64,000 bases of DNA, from NCBI RefSeq assembly GCF_008642355.1, contig NZ_CP029193.1, positions 4,984,001 through 5,048,000 of the forward strand, written 5' to 3'. This document shows positions 27,518-35,991 of the stretch, piece after piece (the first letter of the stretch is position 1; every line of letters begins with the position of its first letter). Origin of the DNA: Streptomyces venezuelae. GTDB taxonomy: Bacteria > Actinomycetota > Actinomycetes > Streptomycetales > Streptomycetaceae. Both the position numbers and the translations under genes were made by a program. The notes beneath the pieces were generated by a model, which saw nothing but the letters and a program-made list of their open reading frames with translations, did not search any database and was not told where the DNA came from.

Positions 27518-28099
27518 GTGGGGACCGTAACGATCGGCGTCTCGATCGCGGTTCCGGAGCCTCACGGCAGCCTGCTCCAGGAGCGCCGTGCGGGTTTCGG
27601 GGACCCCGCGGCGCACGGCATCCCCACGCACGTGACCCTGCTGCCGCCCACCGAGGTGGACGCGTCGGCGCTGCCCGCGGTCGAGGCGCATCTCCTCTCG
27701 GTGGCGGCGGCCGGCCGTCCCTTCCCGATGCGCCTCTCCGGAACGGGCACGTTCCGCCCGCTGTCCCCTGTGGTCTACGTGCAGGTGGTGGCGGGCGGGT
27801 CGGCCTGCTCCTGGCTGCAGGAGCGGGTGCGGGACGCTTCCGGCCCGATGGCACGCGAACTGCAGTTCCCCTACCACCCGCACGTCACGGTGGCGCACGG
27901 CATCTCCGAAGAGGCCATGGACCGTGCGTACGAGGAGCTCTCGGAGTACGAGGCCGAGTGGCCCTGCACCGGTTTCGCCCTGTACGAGCAGGGTGCCGAC
28001 GGCGTCTGGCGCAAGCTGCGCGACTTCGCTTTCGGCGGCACCGTGGTGCCCCCTCAGGCCCCGTCCCGCTCGGCACGGGGTACGCTGCCCGCTCGCTGA
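27518..28099 (+). CDS. 2H phosphoesterase (2'-5' RNA ligase-like) protein
   Basis: A 193-aa soluble protein with both His-x-Thr motifs of the 2H superfamily: HVTLLPP near residue 39 and HPHVTVAHGI near residue 123. These two histidines form the catalytic pair in LigT/CPDase-like enzymes that open or ligate 2',3'-cyclic or 2'-5' phosphodiesters. GTG 27518 follows AGGAG. It begins 86 bp after trpS on the same strand and may be cotranscribed; stand-alone LigT homologs have uncertain physiological substrates. Confidence 0.88.
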   Translation: MGTVTIGVSIAVPEPHGSLLQERRAGFGDPAAHGIPTHVTLLPPTEVDASALPAVEAHLLSVAAAGRPFPMRLSGTGTFRPLSPVVYVQVVAGGSACSWLQERVRDASGPMARELQFPYHPHVTVAHGISEEAMDRAYEELSEYEAEWPCTGFALYEQGADGVWRKLRDFAFGGTVVPPQAPSRSARGTLPAR

Positions 28100-28134
28100 C
28101 CGGGGAGCCCCGGCCGATCGTGCTGGGGGGGACC

Positions 28135-29343
28135 ATGCGCAACGCGGCGGCGGCCGTTGCCGTACTCGCTCTGCTCGCGGTCGGCTGCGGGGCGCAGAAG
28201 TCCGGCGGGGACGCGGACGACGGGGCCGGCGAGCCCCGCGCGGACGGCCTTTCCTGGGCGTACGAGCGCATCGACGACCGGGACGGCGAGCTGATCGACG
28301 GGGCCGCGCGAGCCGCGGACGACATCTGGGCCCTGGGCAGCGACGACGTCGGTGACGGGCGGCTCGCGCGAGGGCATCTGCTGCACTTCGACGGCAAGGA
28401 GTGGGCACGTGAGCCCATGCCGGTCGACGGCGACCCGCACCGTTCGCGGCTCGACTCGCTGGGATCGGCGGGCATCCGCCTGAGCACCGTGGTGAAGGGC
28501 GCGACTTCGGAGACGCGACGGTACGCGCTCTGGGACGGTGCCCGTTGGGCGCCCGTGGACGGCGGCACGGAGGGGTCGGCCGGTGACGCTCCACGGGGAC
28601 AGATCACGGATGTCGAGGTCATCACTCCGGACGACGTGTGGGTGCTCCAAGGCGGCGGTGAGGTGACGCACTGGGACGGTGAGCGGTGGACGGTGACGCC
28701 GATGCCCGCCGACGTCGTCGCCCTCGCGGGCTCGGCCTCCGACGACGTGTGGGCGGTCGGCTCCCGTACGACGGGCCCCGGCATCGGCGGCCGGGGCCGC
28801 GAGGTCAGGCAGCTCGCCGCCATGCACTACGACGGGTCGAAGTGGTCACTGACCAGGACGCCCGCATTGCGCTTCCCCGACCCGGTGCCGCCCGAGCCGT
28901 ACGCGGAGCTCACCGGGATCGACGTCGCCTCGAAAACGTACGTCCGTGCCCGCGGAGGGCACTCCTACAAGGGGTACGACGGCGAAGAGGCCCGCCGCCC
29001 CGAGGCGGAGGCCGTCGAGCTGAGCTGGGACGGCAGCCGCTGGAAGGAATCCGAGCCCTTCCCCGGAGCGTGCGCGTACCGGCATCCCGTGGCCCGGGAC
29101 GGTGACCGGGGCTTCTTCATGAACGGCAACCGGCACCTGACCACCGACGGTGCCTGCACCAGGATCACGAAGCGGCGGCTGCCGGAGGGGCAGGGCGCGC
29201 GCCCGGAGTCCCGGCAGCAGCTGTGGGTCAAGAAGATCGTCACCGTGCCGGGCACGGGCCGGGTGCTCGGCTTCGGCGCGGTCGAGGTCCTGCAGAGCGG
29301 CGCCGCCCCGCACAAGGCCGTCGTCGTCTCCCTGAAGCGTTAG
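28135..29343 (+). CDS. Propeller-like lipoprotein, first of a tandem pair
   Basis: A 402-aa predicted lipoprotein: short signal AAAAVAVLALLAVGC with Cys18 as lipobox cysteine. The mature part has recurring motifs of the form DD-[IV]-W-x-[LV]-G and [HY]-[WY]-D-G-x-x-W, for example DDIWALGSDD, DDVWVLQGGG, HWDGERW, DDVWAVGSRT and HYDGSKW. That spacing suggests blades of a beta-propeller. The ATG at 28135 follows a G-run. It is 36 bp after the 2H phosphoesterase and 9 bp before a clear paralog. Role unknown; an extracytoplasmic binding or assembly platform is plausible. Confidence 0.8.
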   Translation: MRNAAAAVAVLALLAVGCGAQKSGGDADDGAGEPRADGLSWAYERIDDRDGELIDGAARAADDIWALGSDDVGDGRLARGHLLHFDGKEWAREPMPVDGDPHRSRLDSLGSAGIRLSTVVKGATSETRRYALWDGARWAPVDGGTEGSAGDAPRGQITDVEVITPDDVWVLQGGGEVTHWDGERWTVTPMPADVVALAGSASDDVWAVGSRTTGPGIGGRGREVRQLAAMHYDGSKWSLTRTPALRFPDPVPPEPYAELTGIDVASKTYVRARGGHSYKGYDGEEARRPEAEAVELSWDGSRWKESEPFPGACAYRHPVARDGDRGFFMNGNRHLTTDGACTRITKRRLPEGQGARPESRQQLWVKKIVTVPGTGRVLGFGAVEVLQSGAAPHKAVVVSLKR

Positions 29344-29352
29344 GAACGGGCT

Positions 29353-30543
29353 GTGAAGAAGACCTCCGCCACTCTGGCCGTGCTGGTCCTCGCCGTGGCG
29401 GGATGCGGCGCGGACTCCGGCGATCGTCCCGAGACCAGTGCTCCCGCGAAGGTCCGCTCCTGGCAGCTGGAGCACGTCGACAAGACGGTCAGGGGCGAGA
29501 TGACCACCGTCACCGCGGCGTCCGAGGACGACATCTGGGCCGCTGGCTGGGAGTCGGACAACGGCGACATGAGCGACCCCCGGGGCCAGTTTCTGATGCG
29601 CTACGAAGGCGGCGGATGGCAGCGGCGGAAGCCGCCCGCCGAGCTGGACGGGAACATCTTCCATCCGCGGCTCGACTCCTCGGGGCCGGACAACGTGTGG
29701 ATCTTCGGATCCGGCGCCGACTTCGCGGTCGGCGTGGCCCGCTGGGACGGCGACCGCTGGCAGCGCGTGCCGCGGCCCCCGGGCTCGGGGACGGTCTCCG
29801 AGACGAAGGTCTTCGCACCCGACGACGTGTGGGTGCTGCTCGGCGAACGGCAGGCGCAGCACTGGGACGGCCGCCGCTGGACCACCCACGCGCTGCCCGC
29901 CGCGGCCAACGCGCTCGACGGCACGGCGGGGGACGACCTGTGGGCGGTCGGATTCCGTACGAGCGGGCCAGGAGTCGACGGTGCGGGAGGCGAGCTCAGC
30001 CAGCCCGCCGCGATGCACTGGGACGGCACGTCATGGACGTCCACGCCGACACCGTCCTACCGCTTCCCCGAGCCCGTACCGCCCGAGCCGGGAGCGTCCC
30101 TCGACGGCGTGGAGGTGGTCTCTCCGAAGGAGGCGTGGGCGTTCGGGTCGCACACGTTCAACCACGGCGAGGTCGAGGAGGAGCCGCCCATCGAGCACAT
30201 CCTGTTGCGCTGGGACGGCTCCCGCTGGCACGAGCGGAAGGTCGCCCGAGGAGACGACTGCCTCTCCCGGAACATCGTCACCCATGGGGAGGACGGAGGG
30301 CTGCTCTTCGGAGTACGCCGTTACCGCTCCCCGGAGGGTCGCTGCACGAAGCTGTCCTGGCCGCACCTGCCCGCCGAGGGCGAGGTCACGGCCAAGGGCA
30401 GGCAGCAGCTCTGGCTCGACCCCGTCGTGCCGGTGCCCGGCACGAGGAAGTTCATCGGCGTGGGCAAGGTCTACGTGATGCAGAGCGGCAACCCGCTGAC
30501 CATGCCCACGATCGCCACGTACGAGCCGCCCAGGAGCCCCTAG
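29353..30543 (+). CDS. Propeller-like lipoprotein, second of a tandem pair
   Basis: A 396-aa paralog of the preceding lipoprotein, sharing layout and motifs: lipobox LAVAGC, then DDIWAAGWES, DNVWIFGSGA, DDVWVLLGER, HWDGRRWTT, DDLWAVGFRTSGPG and HWDGTSWTS. Shared phrases such as FPxPVPPEP and PGTxxxxGxGxVxVxQSG show gene duplication rather than convergent repeats. GTG 29353 follows AGGAAC within the 9-bp spacer, so the pair is probably cotranscribed. The 3' end is convergent with the DprE2 gene, with no strong terminator visible between them. Confidence 0.8.
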   Translation: MKKTSATLAVLVLAVAGCGADSGDRPETSAPAKVRSWQLEHVDKTVRGEMTTVTAASEDDIWAAGWESDNGDMSDPRGQFLMRYEGGGWQRRKPPAELDGNIFHPRLDSSGPDNVWIFGSGADFAVGVARWDGDRWQRVPRPPGSGTVSETKVFAPDDVWVLLGERQAQHWDGRRWTTHALPAAANALDGTAGDDLWAVGFRTSGPGVDGAGGELSQPAAMHWDGTSWTSTPTPSYRFPEPVPPEPGASLDGVEVVSPKEAWAFGSHTFNHGEVEEEPPIEHILLRWDGSRWHERKVARGDDCLSRNIVTHGEDGGLLFGVRRYRSPEGRCTKLSWPHLPAEGEVTAKGRQQLWLDPVVPVPGTRKFIGVGKVYVMQSGNPLTMPTIATYEPPRSP

Positions 30544-30634
30544 CGAGGCGCGACGGGCGCAGAGGACGAGCCGCCCGGCGGGCTCCTGGGGCGGCGCAGA
30601 CGGGACATGCCGCGCGGCGGGCTCCGGAAGGAAG

Positions 30635-31390
30635 TCAGAGAGGCAGTCGGCGGAACACCGGCCTCGGCGCGTGCCGCAGTGCCGACATGACGAACCGCAG
30701 CGCCCCCGGCACCCACACCGTCTCCGAGCGCCGCCGCAGCCCGGTCTCGATGGCTGCGGCCACCGCGTCCGGGGTGGTCGCCATGGGGGCCTCCTCCATG
30801 CCCGCCGTCATCTTCGAGCGCACGAAGCCGGGGCGGACCACCATCACATGAACCCCCGTGCCGTGCAGCGCGTCGCCGAGGCCCTGCGCGAACGCGTCCA
30901 GACCGGCCTTGCTGGAGCCGTAGATGAAGTTCGAACGGCGCGCCCGCTCGCCCGCCACCGAGGAGAGCACCACCAGGGAGCCGTGCCCCTGCGACTGGAG
31001 GGCCCGCGCGCAGACCAGACCGGCCGAGACCGCGCCCGTGTAGTTGGTCTGGGCGACGCGCACCGCCGCGAGGGGCTCGTCCTCGTCGCGGGCCTGGTCG
31101 CCGAGGACGCCGAAGGCGAGGAGCACCATGTCGATGTCGCCCTCGGTGAAGATCTTGCCGAGGGACTCCTCGTGGGACTCGGGGTCGAGCGCGTCGAACG
31201 CGACGGTCCGCACGTCCGCGCCCATGTCGCGCAGTCCTGCGGCGGCCTTCTCCAGGGCCGGTGACGGGCGTCCGGCGAGCCACACGGTGCGCGTGCGGCG
31301 GGCGACGAGGCGCCGCGCGGTGGCGAGGCCGATCTCGGAGGTGCCGCCGAGGACGAGGAGGGACTGGGGGGTGCCGAAGGCGTCTTTCAT
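30635..31390 (-). CDS. dprE2: Decaprenylphosphoryl-2-keto-ribose reductase (DprE2-like SDR)
   Basis: A 251-aa short-chain dehydrogenase. The cofactor motif is VLGGTSEIGLATARRL near the start; the catalytic Ser and Tyr-x-x-x-Lys are in VVLSSVAG and FIYGSSKAG. With DprE1 it epimerises decaprenylphosphoryl-ribose to the arabinose form, DprE2 performing the final NADH-dependent reduction. Its start is 22 bp after the dprE1 stop, so the two are cotranscribed. Identification rests on both family resemblance and the DprE1 neighbour; other SDRs would look similar in isolation. Confidence 0.88.
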   Translation of the reverse strand: MKDAFGTPQSLLVLGGTSEIGLATARRLVARRTRTVWLAGRPSPALEKAAAGLRDMGADVRTVAFDALDPESHEESLGKIFTEGDIDMVLLAFGVLGDQARDEDEPLAAVRVAQTNYTGAVSAGLVCARALQSQGHGSLVVLSSVAGERARRSNFIYGSSKAGLDAFAQGLGDALHGTGVHVMVVRPGFVRSKMTAGMEEAPMATTPDAVAAAIETGLRRRSETVWVPGALRFVMSALRHAPRPVFRRLPL

Positions 31391-31412
31391 GTGTACCGGT
31401 CTCCTAGGGGGC

Positions 31413-32918
31413 TCAGAGGGCGAGGCGGCGGGAGAGGTCCGAGCGGAAGACGCCGCGCGGGTCGAGCTCGGCCCGCAGGGCGCGGAAGTCGTCGAGCCGC
31501 GGATACATCGCGGCGAGCATCTCGGGCCGCAGGCGCGAGTCCTTGGCGAGGTAGACGCGGCCGTCGGCGGCGGCCACCTCCTCGTCGAGCTCGTCGAGGA
31601 AGGCGCCGAGGCCGGGCAGGTTGGCCGGGATGTCGAGTGCGAGGGTCCAGCCCGGCATCGGGAAGGAGAGCCAGCCCGGATCGCCCTCTCCGAAGCGCTT
31701 CAGTACGGCGAGGAAGGACGGGCAGCCGCGCTCCGAGATGCGTCGCACGATGCGGCGCAGGGCCTCCTCCTTGCCGTACCCGACGACGAACTGGTACTGC
31801 ACGAAGCCGCTGCGGCCGTAGATGCGGTTCCAGTGGGGGACACCGTCCAGCGGGTGGAAGAAGGTGGAGATCTTCTGGAGCTCGCCGGTGCGGGAGCGGG
31901 GCGCCTTGCGGTACCAGAGCTCGTTGAAGAGACCCACCGACGCCTTGCCGAGCAGGCCCTCCGGGAGGAAGGAGGGGGCGGCGGGCAGCTGTCCGGGACG
32001 GAACGCGAGAGGGGCTCTACGCGCGCGTGCCCGTTCCGGGAGCGCGTCCAGAGGGGCGTGGTCGCCGCGGGTGAGGACCGAGCGGCCCATGGCCGCGCCG
32101 CGCGCGAGGAGGTCGATCCAGGCGACCGAGTAGCGGTATCGGTGGTCGGTCGCGGTGAGGCGGGCCATCAGGTCGTCGAGGTCCGTCGCCCGTTCCGTGT
32201 CGACCGCCATCAAGGAGGTCTCCACGGGAAGGAGTTGCACGGTGGCAGAGAGGATGACGCCGGTCAGGCCCATGCCGCCGGCCGTGGCGTCGAACAGGGC
32301 GCTGCCGGGCCCGACCGTGTGCACCGAGCCGTCGGCGGTCAGGACGTCCATCGCGAGGACGTGCCGGGAGAAGGATCCCGAGACGTGGTGGTTCTTGCCG
32401 TGGATGTCGGCGCCGATGGCCCCGCCGACCGTCACGTAGCGGGTCCCGGGCGTCACGGGGACGAACCAGCCGAGGGGGAGCAGGACTTCCATCAGGTGGT
32501 GCAGCGAGACGCCCGCGTCGCAGACGACGGTGGCCGCGGGGGCACCGGTGTCCGACGTCCGCGTGGTGTCGATGACGCGGATCCGGTCGAGGCCCGTCAT
32601 GTCGAAGACGGCGCCGCCCGCGTTCTGTGCCGCGTCTCCGTAGGCACGCCCCAGGCCACGGGCGATGCCGCCGCGCTCCCCGCACTCGCGCACCGCCGCC
32701 GCGGCCTCCTCCTGGGTCCGGGGTCTCACCAGGAGGGCGGTCGTCGGTGCGGTGCGGCCCCAGCCCGAGACGGACACGGCCGCCGAGGGGACGGGCGGAG
32801 CGGCCGCCGGGGGGACGGATGCGGCGGGCGACGTCGGGGCCGAAGCGCGAGTACGGGAATCGGCGGGGGAGTCGGCAGGCATGCCTGTGACCGTATCGCC
32901 CATACCTGGGCGTTTCAC
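31413..32918 (-). CDS. dprE1: Decaprenylphosphoryl-beta-D-ribose oxidase (DprE1-like, FAD-binding)
   Basis: A 501-aa flavoprotein of the vanillyl-alcohol oxidase fold. The FAD segment includes GIARGLGRAYGDAAQNAGG and TPGTRYVTVGGAIGADIHGK with NHHVSGSFSRHV; the substrate domain includes SRSGEL-like and VLKRFGEGDPGWLSF. It oxidises the ribose C2 hydroxyl of the polyprenyl-linked sugar. The mycobacterial cysteine attacked by benzothiazinones is alanine here (Ala427, GWTLALDIP). The extra Ala/Pro-rich ~45-residue N-terminus looks disordered. The GTG at 32918 is used; ATG 32903 is possible and neither has a strong ribosome site. Confidence 0.9.
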   Translation of the reverse strand: MKRPGMGDTVTGMPADSPADSRTRASAPTSPAASVPPAAAPPVPSAAVSVSGWGRTAPTTALLVRPRTQEEAAAAVRECGERGGIARGLGRAYGDAAQNAGGAVFDMTGLDRIRVIDTTRTSDTGAPAATVVCDAGVSLHHLMEVLLPLGWFVPVTPGTRYVTVGGAIGADIHGKNHHVSGSFSRHVLAMDVLTADGSVHTVGPGSALFDATAGGMGLTGVILSATVQLLPVETSLMAVDTERATDLDDLMARLTATDHRYRYSVAWIDLLARGAAMGRSVLTRGDHAPLDALPERARARRAPLAFRPGQLPAAPSFLPEGLLGKASVGLFNELWYRKAPRSRTGELQKISTFFHPLDGVPHWNRIYGRSGFVQYQFVVGYGKEEALRRIVRRISERGCPSFLAVLKRFGEGDPGWLSFPMPGWTLALDIPANLPGLGAFLDELDEEVAAADGRVYLAKDSRLRPEMLAAMYPRLDDFRALRAELDPRGVFRSDLSRRLAL

Positions 32919-33058
32919 TCATACCCATCCCAGCTCTCACCGAAATGGGTGATTGAGCGAGTGTCATCCTAGATTGACGTAATTATTCCGATGTTGCCTA
33001 GAAGAGTCGAGATGACCGGCCACCGACCGCTCTCGAACGTCTTCGGAATAGAGGCGAC
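32919..33058. promoter_or_regulatory. Divergent, locally AT-rich promoter region of the DPA cluster
   Basis: Between dprE1 (minus) and the PAP2 gene (plus). The minus strand has TAGGAT (32966-32971), a good -10 hexamer. The plus strand has TTGACG at 32974-32979 with TAGAAG 19 bp downstream. A dyad TCACC-N6-GGTGA at 32937-32952 lies in the dprE1 leader and could be an operator. These elements suggest coordinated divergent transcription. Confidence 0.5.
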
Positions 33059-33580
33059 ATGCACGACATGGACCACCGGTTGCTGTCGGCCCTGCGCGAC
33101 TGCGGCAGCGACGCGCGCGTGGCAGCCGCCGCCCGCGCCCTGTCCCGCACCGGCGAACACGGCGCGCTCTGGATCGTCGCCGGCCTGACGGGCGCCGCCG
33201 TCGACCGCGAGCGCCGCGGCGCCTGGCTGCGCGGCACCGCCCTCACCGCCGCCGCCCACCTGGCCAGCATGGGCGTCAAGCGCGTCGTGCGCCGCCCACG
33301 CCCCGCCGCCGTCGGTGGCATCGAACCCCTCGTGCGCACCGCGGGCCGGCACTCCTTCCCCAGCTCCCACGCCACGTCCGCCGCCGCGGCCGTCGTCGCC
33401 TACGGCGCGCTGCGCCCCGTCGGAACCCACCTTCTGCCGCCCCTGGCCGCCGCGATGTGCGTCTCCCGGATGGTCGTCGGCGTCCACTACCCCTCGGACG
33501 TGGCCGCGGGCGCGGCGCTGGGCGCGCTCACCGCGCGCGCGGGTGCGGCCTGGATGAACGGAGGCCGCACCGATGCCTGA
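33059..33580 (+). CDS. PAP2-family phosphatase, probable decaprenylphosphoryl-5-phosphoribose phosphatase
   Basis: A 173-aa membrane-associated phosphatase with all three PAP2 signature blocks: VKRVVRRPRP, SFPSSHATSAAA and SRMVVGVHYPSDVAAG. In mycobacteria the matching protein (Rv3807c) is thought to remove the 5-phosphate from polyprenyl-phosphoribose. That role is inferred from the directly following UbiA gene, which overlaps this stop by 8 bp, and from divergent dprE1/dprE2. The ATG at 33059 follows GAGG. Confidence 0.86.
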   Translation: MHDMDHRLLSALRDCGSDARVAAAARALSRTGEHGALWIVAGLTGAAVDRERRGAWLRGTALTAAAHLASMGVKRVVRRPRPAAVGGIEPLVRTAGRHSFPSSHATSAAAAVVAYGALRPVGTHLLPPLAAAMCVSRMVVGVHYPSDVAAGAALGALTARAGAAWMNGGRTDA

Positions 33581-34529
33581 ACCCGTCTCCACGCTCCTCG
33601 AACGGCCCGGACCGCCCCGGACACCGCGGCCGGGCGCCGTCGGCCTGCCCCTCGGCCTCCTGAAGACCGCACGCCCCCGCCAGTGGGTGAAGAACGTCCT
33701 CGTCGTCGCCGCCCCCGCCGCCGCCGGTGAGCTCTTCTCGCGCCACGCCGTCACACAAGTCGCCGTCGTCTTCGTCCTGTTCACCGCCGCCGCGTCCGCC
33801 GTCTACCTGATCAACGACGCGCGCGACGCAGACGCCGACCGCGCCCACCCCACCAAGTGCCGCAGACCGGTCGCCAGCGGACAGGTGCCGGTCCCCGTCG
33901 CGTACGCCGTGGGAGGGCTCCTCGCCGTCCTCGCGCCCACGGCGGCCACCGTCCTGTGCACGCCGCTCACGGCGGCGCTCCTGGCCGCGTACGTGGGCAT
34001 GCAACTCGCCTACTGCATCAGCCTCAAGCACGTCCTCGTCGTCGACCTCACCATCGTCACGACCGGCTTCCTGATGCGCGCCATGATCGGCGGCCTCGCG
34101 CTCGACATCCCGCTGTCGCGCTGGTTCCTGATCACCACGGGCTTCTGCGCGCTCTTCATGGTCTCCGCCAAGCGCTACTCCGAGGCCGTCCAGATGGCCG
34201 CGAGTTCCGGGAAACCGGGCGCCACGCGCGCGTTGCTCACCGAATACACCACCGGCTACCTGCGCTTCGTGTGGCAGCTGGCCGCGGGCGTCGCCGTCCT
34301 CGCGTACTGCCTGTGGGCGATGGAGGAGGGCGGCACCGCCGACAACGGCTCCCTGCCCTGGCGCCAGCTGTCCATGGCCGCGTTCATCCTCGCCATCCTG
34401 CGCTACGCCGTCTTCGCCGACCGGGGCACCGCGGGAGAGCCCGAGGACGTCGTCCTGAGGGACAGGGCCCTCGCCGTGATCGGCGTGGTGTGGCTCGCCA
34501 TGTACGGGCTCGCGGTCGCGGACTGGTGA
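33573..34529 (+). CDS. UbiA-type decaprenyl-phosphate phosphoribosyltransferase
   Basis: A 318-aa polytopic UbiA prenyltransferase-fold protein. The Mg-binding aspartate motif is clear: NDARDADADRAHPTKCRRPV, and the second conserved region is near VSAKRYSEA. It matches the Rv3806c class, which transfers 5-phosphoribose from PRPP to polyprenyl phosphate, the committed DPA step; ubiquinone- or heme-type UbiA enzymes carry a different second motif. It overlaps both the PAP2 gene (8 bp) and the GtrA gene (4 bp), indicating tight coupling. Confidence 0.9.
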   Translation: MPEPVSTLLERPGPPRTPRPGAVGLPLGLLKTARPRQWVKNVLVVAAPAAAGELFSRHAVTQVAVVFVLFTAAASAVYLINDARDADADRAHPTKCRRPVASGQVPVPVAYAVGGLLAVLAPTAATVLCTPLTAALLAAYVGMQLAYCISLKHVLVVDLTIVTTGFLMRAMIGGLALDIPLSRWFLITTGFCALFMVSAKRYSEAVQMAASSGKPGATRALLTEYTTGYLRFVWQLAAGVAVLAYCLWAMEEGGTADNGSLPWRQLSMAAFILAILRYAVFADRGTAGEPEDVVLRDRALAVIGVVWLAMYGLAVADW

Positions 34530-35023
34530 GTCGTCGACCGGTGGCTGTGACCTCCCCGAGCGCACGGCTGCGCGCGCTCGGGCCCGAACTGCTCGGCTTC
34601 GCCGCCGCCGGGATCTGCGCGTACGCCGCCGACCTCGGCCTCTTCATCTGGCTGCGCGGACCCGTCGGCCTCGACCCGCTCACCGCCAAATCCCTCTCCT
34701 TCGTAGCGGGCTGTTCCGTGGCGTACGCCGGCAACGCCCTCGGCACCTACCGCGGGAGGACCGCGGAGATCTCGCGGCTGCGCCAGTACGCGGTCTTCTT
34801 CGCCGTCAACATCGCGGGCGCCCTCGTCCAGCTGCTGTGCATCGCCGTGTCCCACTACGGACTCGGCTTCACCTCACAGCGCGCGGACACCGTCTCGGGC
34901 GCCGGCATCGGTATGGCACTCGCCACTGTTCTGCGCTTCTGGGGTACCCGGACCTTGGTCTTCCGCGGGGCGGGCAGGACAACAGGCAGGACAGCAGGCA
35001 CGGAGGCGTCATGGACTGGCTGA
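34526..35023 (+). CDS. GtrA-family membrane protein, possible DPA flippase or recruiter
   Basis: A 165-aa protein with four hydrophobic helices of the GtrA family (LLGFAAAGICAYAADLGLF, LSFVAGCSVAYAGNALGTY, YAVFFAVNIAGALVQLLCIA, and a fourth ending GIGMALATVLRFWGTRTLVF). The mycobacterial counterpart Rv3789, next to dprE1, was proposed as a DPA translocase and later as an arabinosyltransferase recruitment protein. The GTG start overlaps the UbiA stop (GTGA). Confidence 0.85.
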   Translation: MSRRPVAVTSPSARLRALGPELLGFAAAGICAYAADLGLFIWLRGPVGLDPLTAKSLSFVAGCSVAYAGNALGTYRGRTAEISRLRQYAVFFAVNIAGALVQLLCIAVSHYGLGFTSQRADTVSGAGIGMALATVLRFWGTRTLVFRGAGRTTGRTAGTEASWTG

Positions 35024-35991
35024 AGAAACTTCCCGGCATCGGGCCGCTCGTCGCGAAAGGCATGCGCACGCACGCGTGGCAGTCCTACGAACGGCTCGAC
35101 GAGGTGCACTGGACGCGCCTCGCGGCCGCCATGACGTTCATCAGCTTCCTCGCGCTCTTCCCGCTGCTCACCGTCGCTGCCGCGATCGCCGCGGCGACGC
35201 TCTCGAAGAAGCAGCAGGACTCGCTGGAGAGCAAGATCTCCGAGCAGGTCCCCGGCATCTCCGACCAGCTGAACCTGGACGCCCTCGTCGAGAACGCGGG
35301 CACCGTCGGGCTCGTCGCGGGCGCCCTGCTGCTCTTCACCGGCATCGGCTGGGTCGGCTCGATGCGGGAGTGCCTGCGGGCCGTCTGGGAGCTGCCCGAC
35401 GAGGAGGAGAACCCCGTCCTGCGCAAGGTCAAGGACGCGGGCGTGCTGTTCGGGCTCGGCGGCGCGGGACTCGCGTCGTTCGCCGCGTCCGCGCTCGCCT
35501 CGACCGCCGTCGGGCGGACCGCCGACCTGTTCGGCATCGACGAGCAGGGCTGGGGCACGGTGCTGCTCCAGGTCCTCGCGTTCGCCATCGCCGTCCTCGC
35601 GGACTTCCTGCTGCTGCTCTACGTCCTGACGCTGCTGCCCGGCGTACAGCCCGACCGGCGCAGGCTCATCACCGCCGCGCTGATCGGCGCGGCCGGCTTC
35701 GAACTGCTCAAGCTGCTGCTCGGCGGGTACATGAAGGGCGTCGCCGCGAAGAACATGTACGGCGCCTTCGGGGTGCCCGTCGCGCTCCTCCTGTGGATCA
35801 ACTTCACGGCGAAGCTGCTGCTGTTCTGCGCGGCGTGGACGGCGACGCGCAGGGCGTCACGTACGGACGAGGAGGAGGCCGGTGACGGCGAGAAGGCGGC
35901 CTCCGTAGAGACCGCCTCCACCACCGAGTCCTCCGTAGAGACCGCTTCCGGAGCCACCGTCCACAAAGGCGGTCGTCGGCCTCAGTCCTGA
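35011..35991 (+). CDS. YihY/BrkB-family inner-membrane protein
   Basis: A 326-aa protein with six hydrophobic segments typical of YihY (once mis-called ribonuclease BN): RLAAAMTFISFLALFPLLTV, GLVAGALLLFTGIGWVGSM, GVLFGLGGAGLASFAASALA and later helices through LLLWINFTAKLLLFCAAWTA. The C-terminal tail is Glu/Thr/Ser-rich and soluble. It starts with GGAGG at ATG 35011, inside the end of the GtrA gene (13-bp overlap), so it belongs to the same operon. Family function is not established. The 3' end overlaps the convergent carboxypeptidase gene by 10 bp. Confidence 0.9.
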   Translation: MDWLKKLPGIGPLVAKGMRTHAWQSYERLDEVHWTRLAAAMTFISFLALFPLLTVAAAIAAATLSKKQQDSLESKISEQVPGISDQLNLDALVENAGTVGLVAGALLLFTGIGWVGSMRECLRAVWELPDEEENPVLRKVKDAGVLFGLGGAGLASFAASALASTAVGRTADLFGIDEQGWGTVLLQVLAFAIAVLADFLLLLYVLTLLPGVQPDRRRLITAALIGAAGFELLKLLLGGYMKGVAAKNMYGAFGVPVALLLWINFTAKLLLFCAAWTATRRASRTDEEEAGDGEKAASVETASTTESSVETASGATVHKGGRRPQS

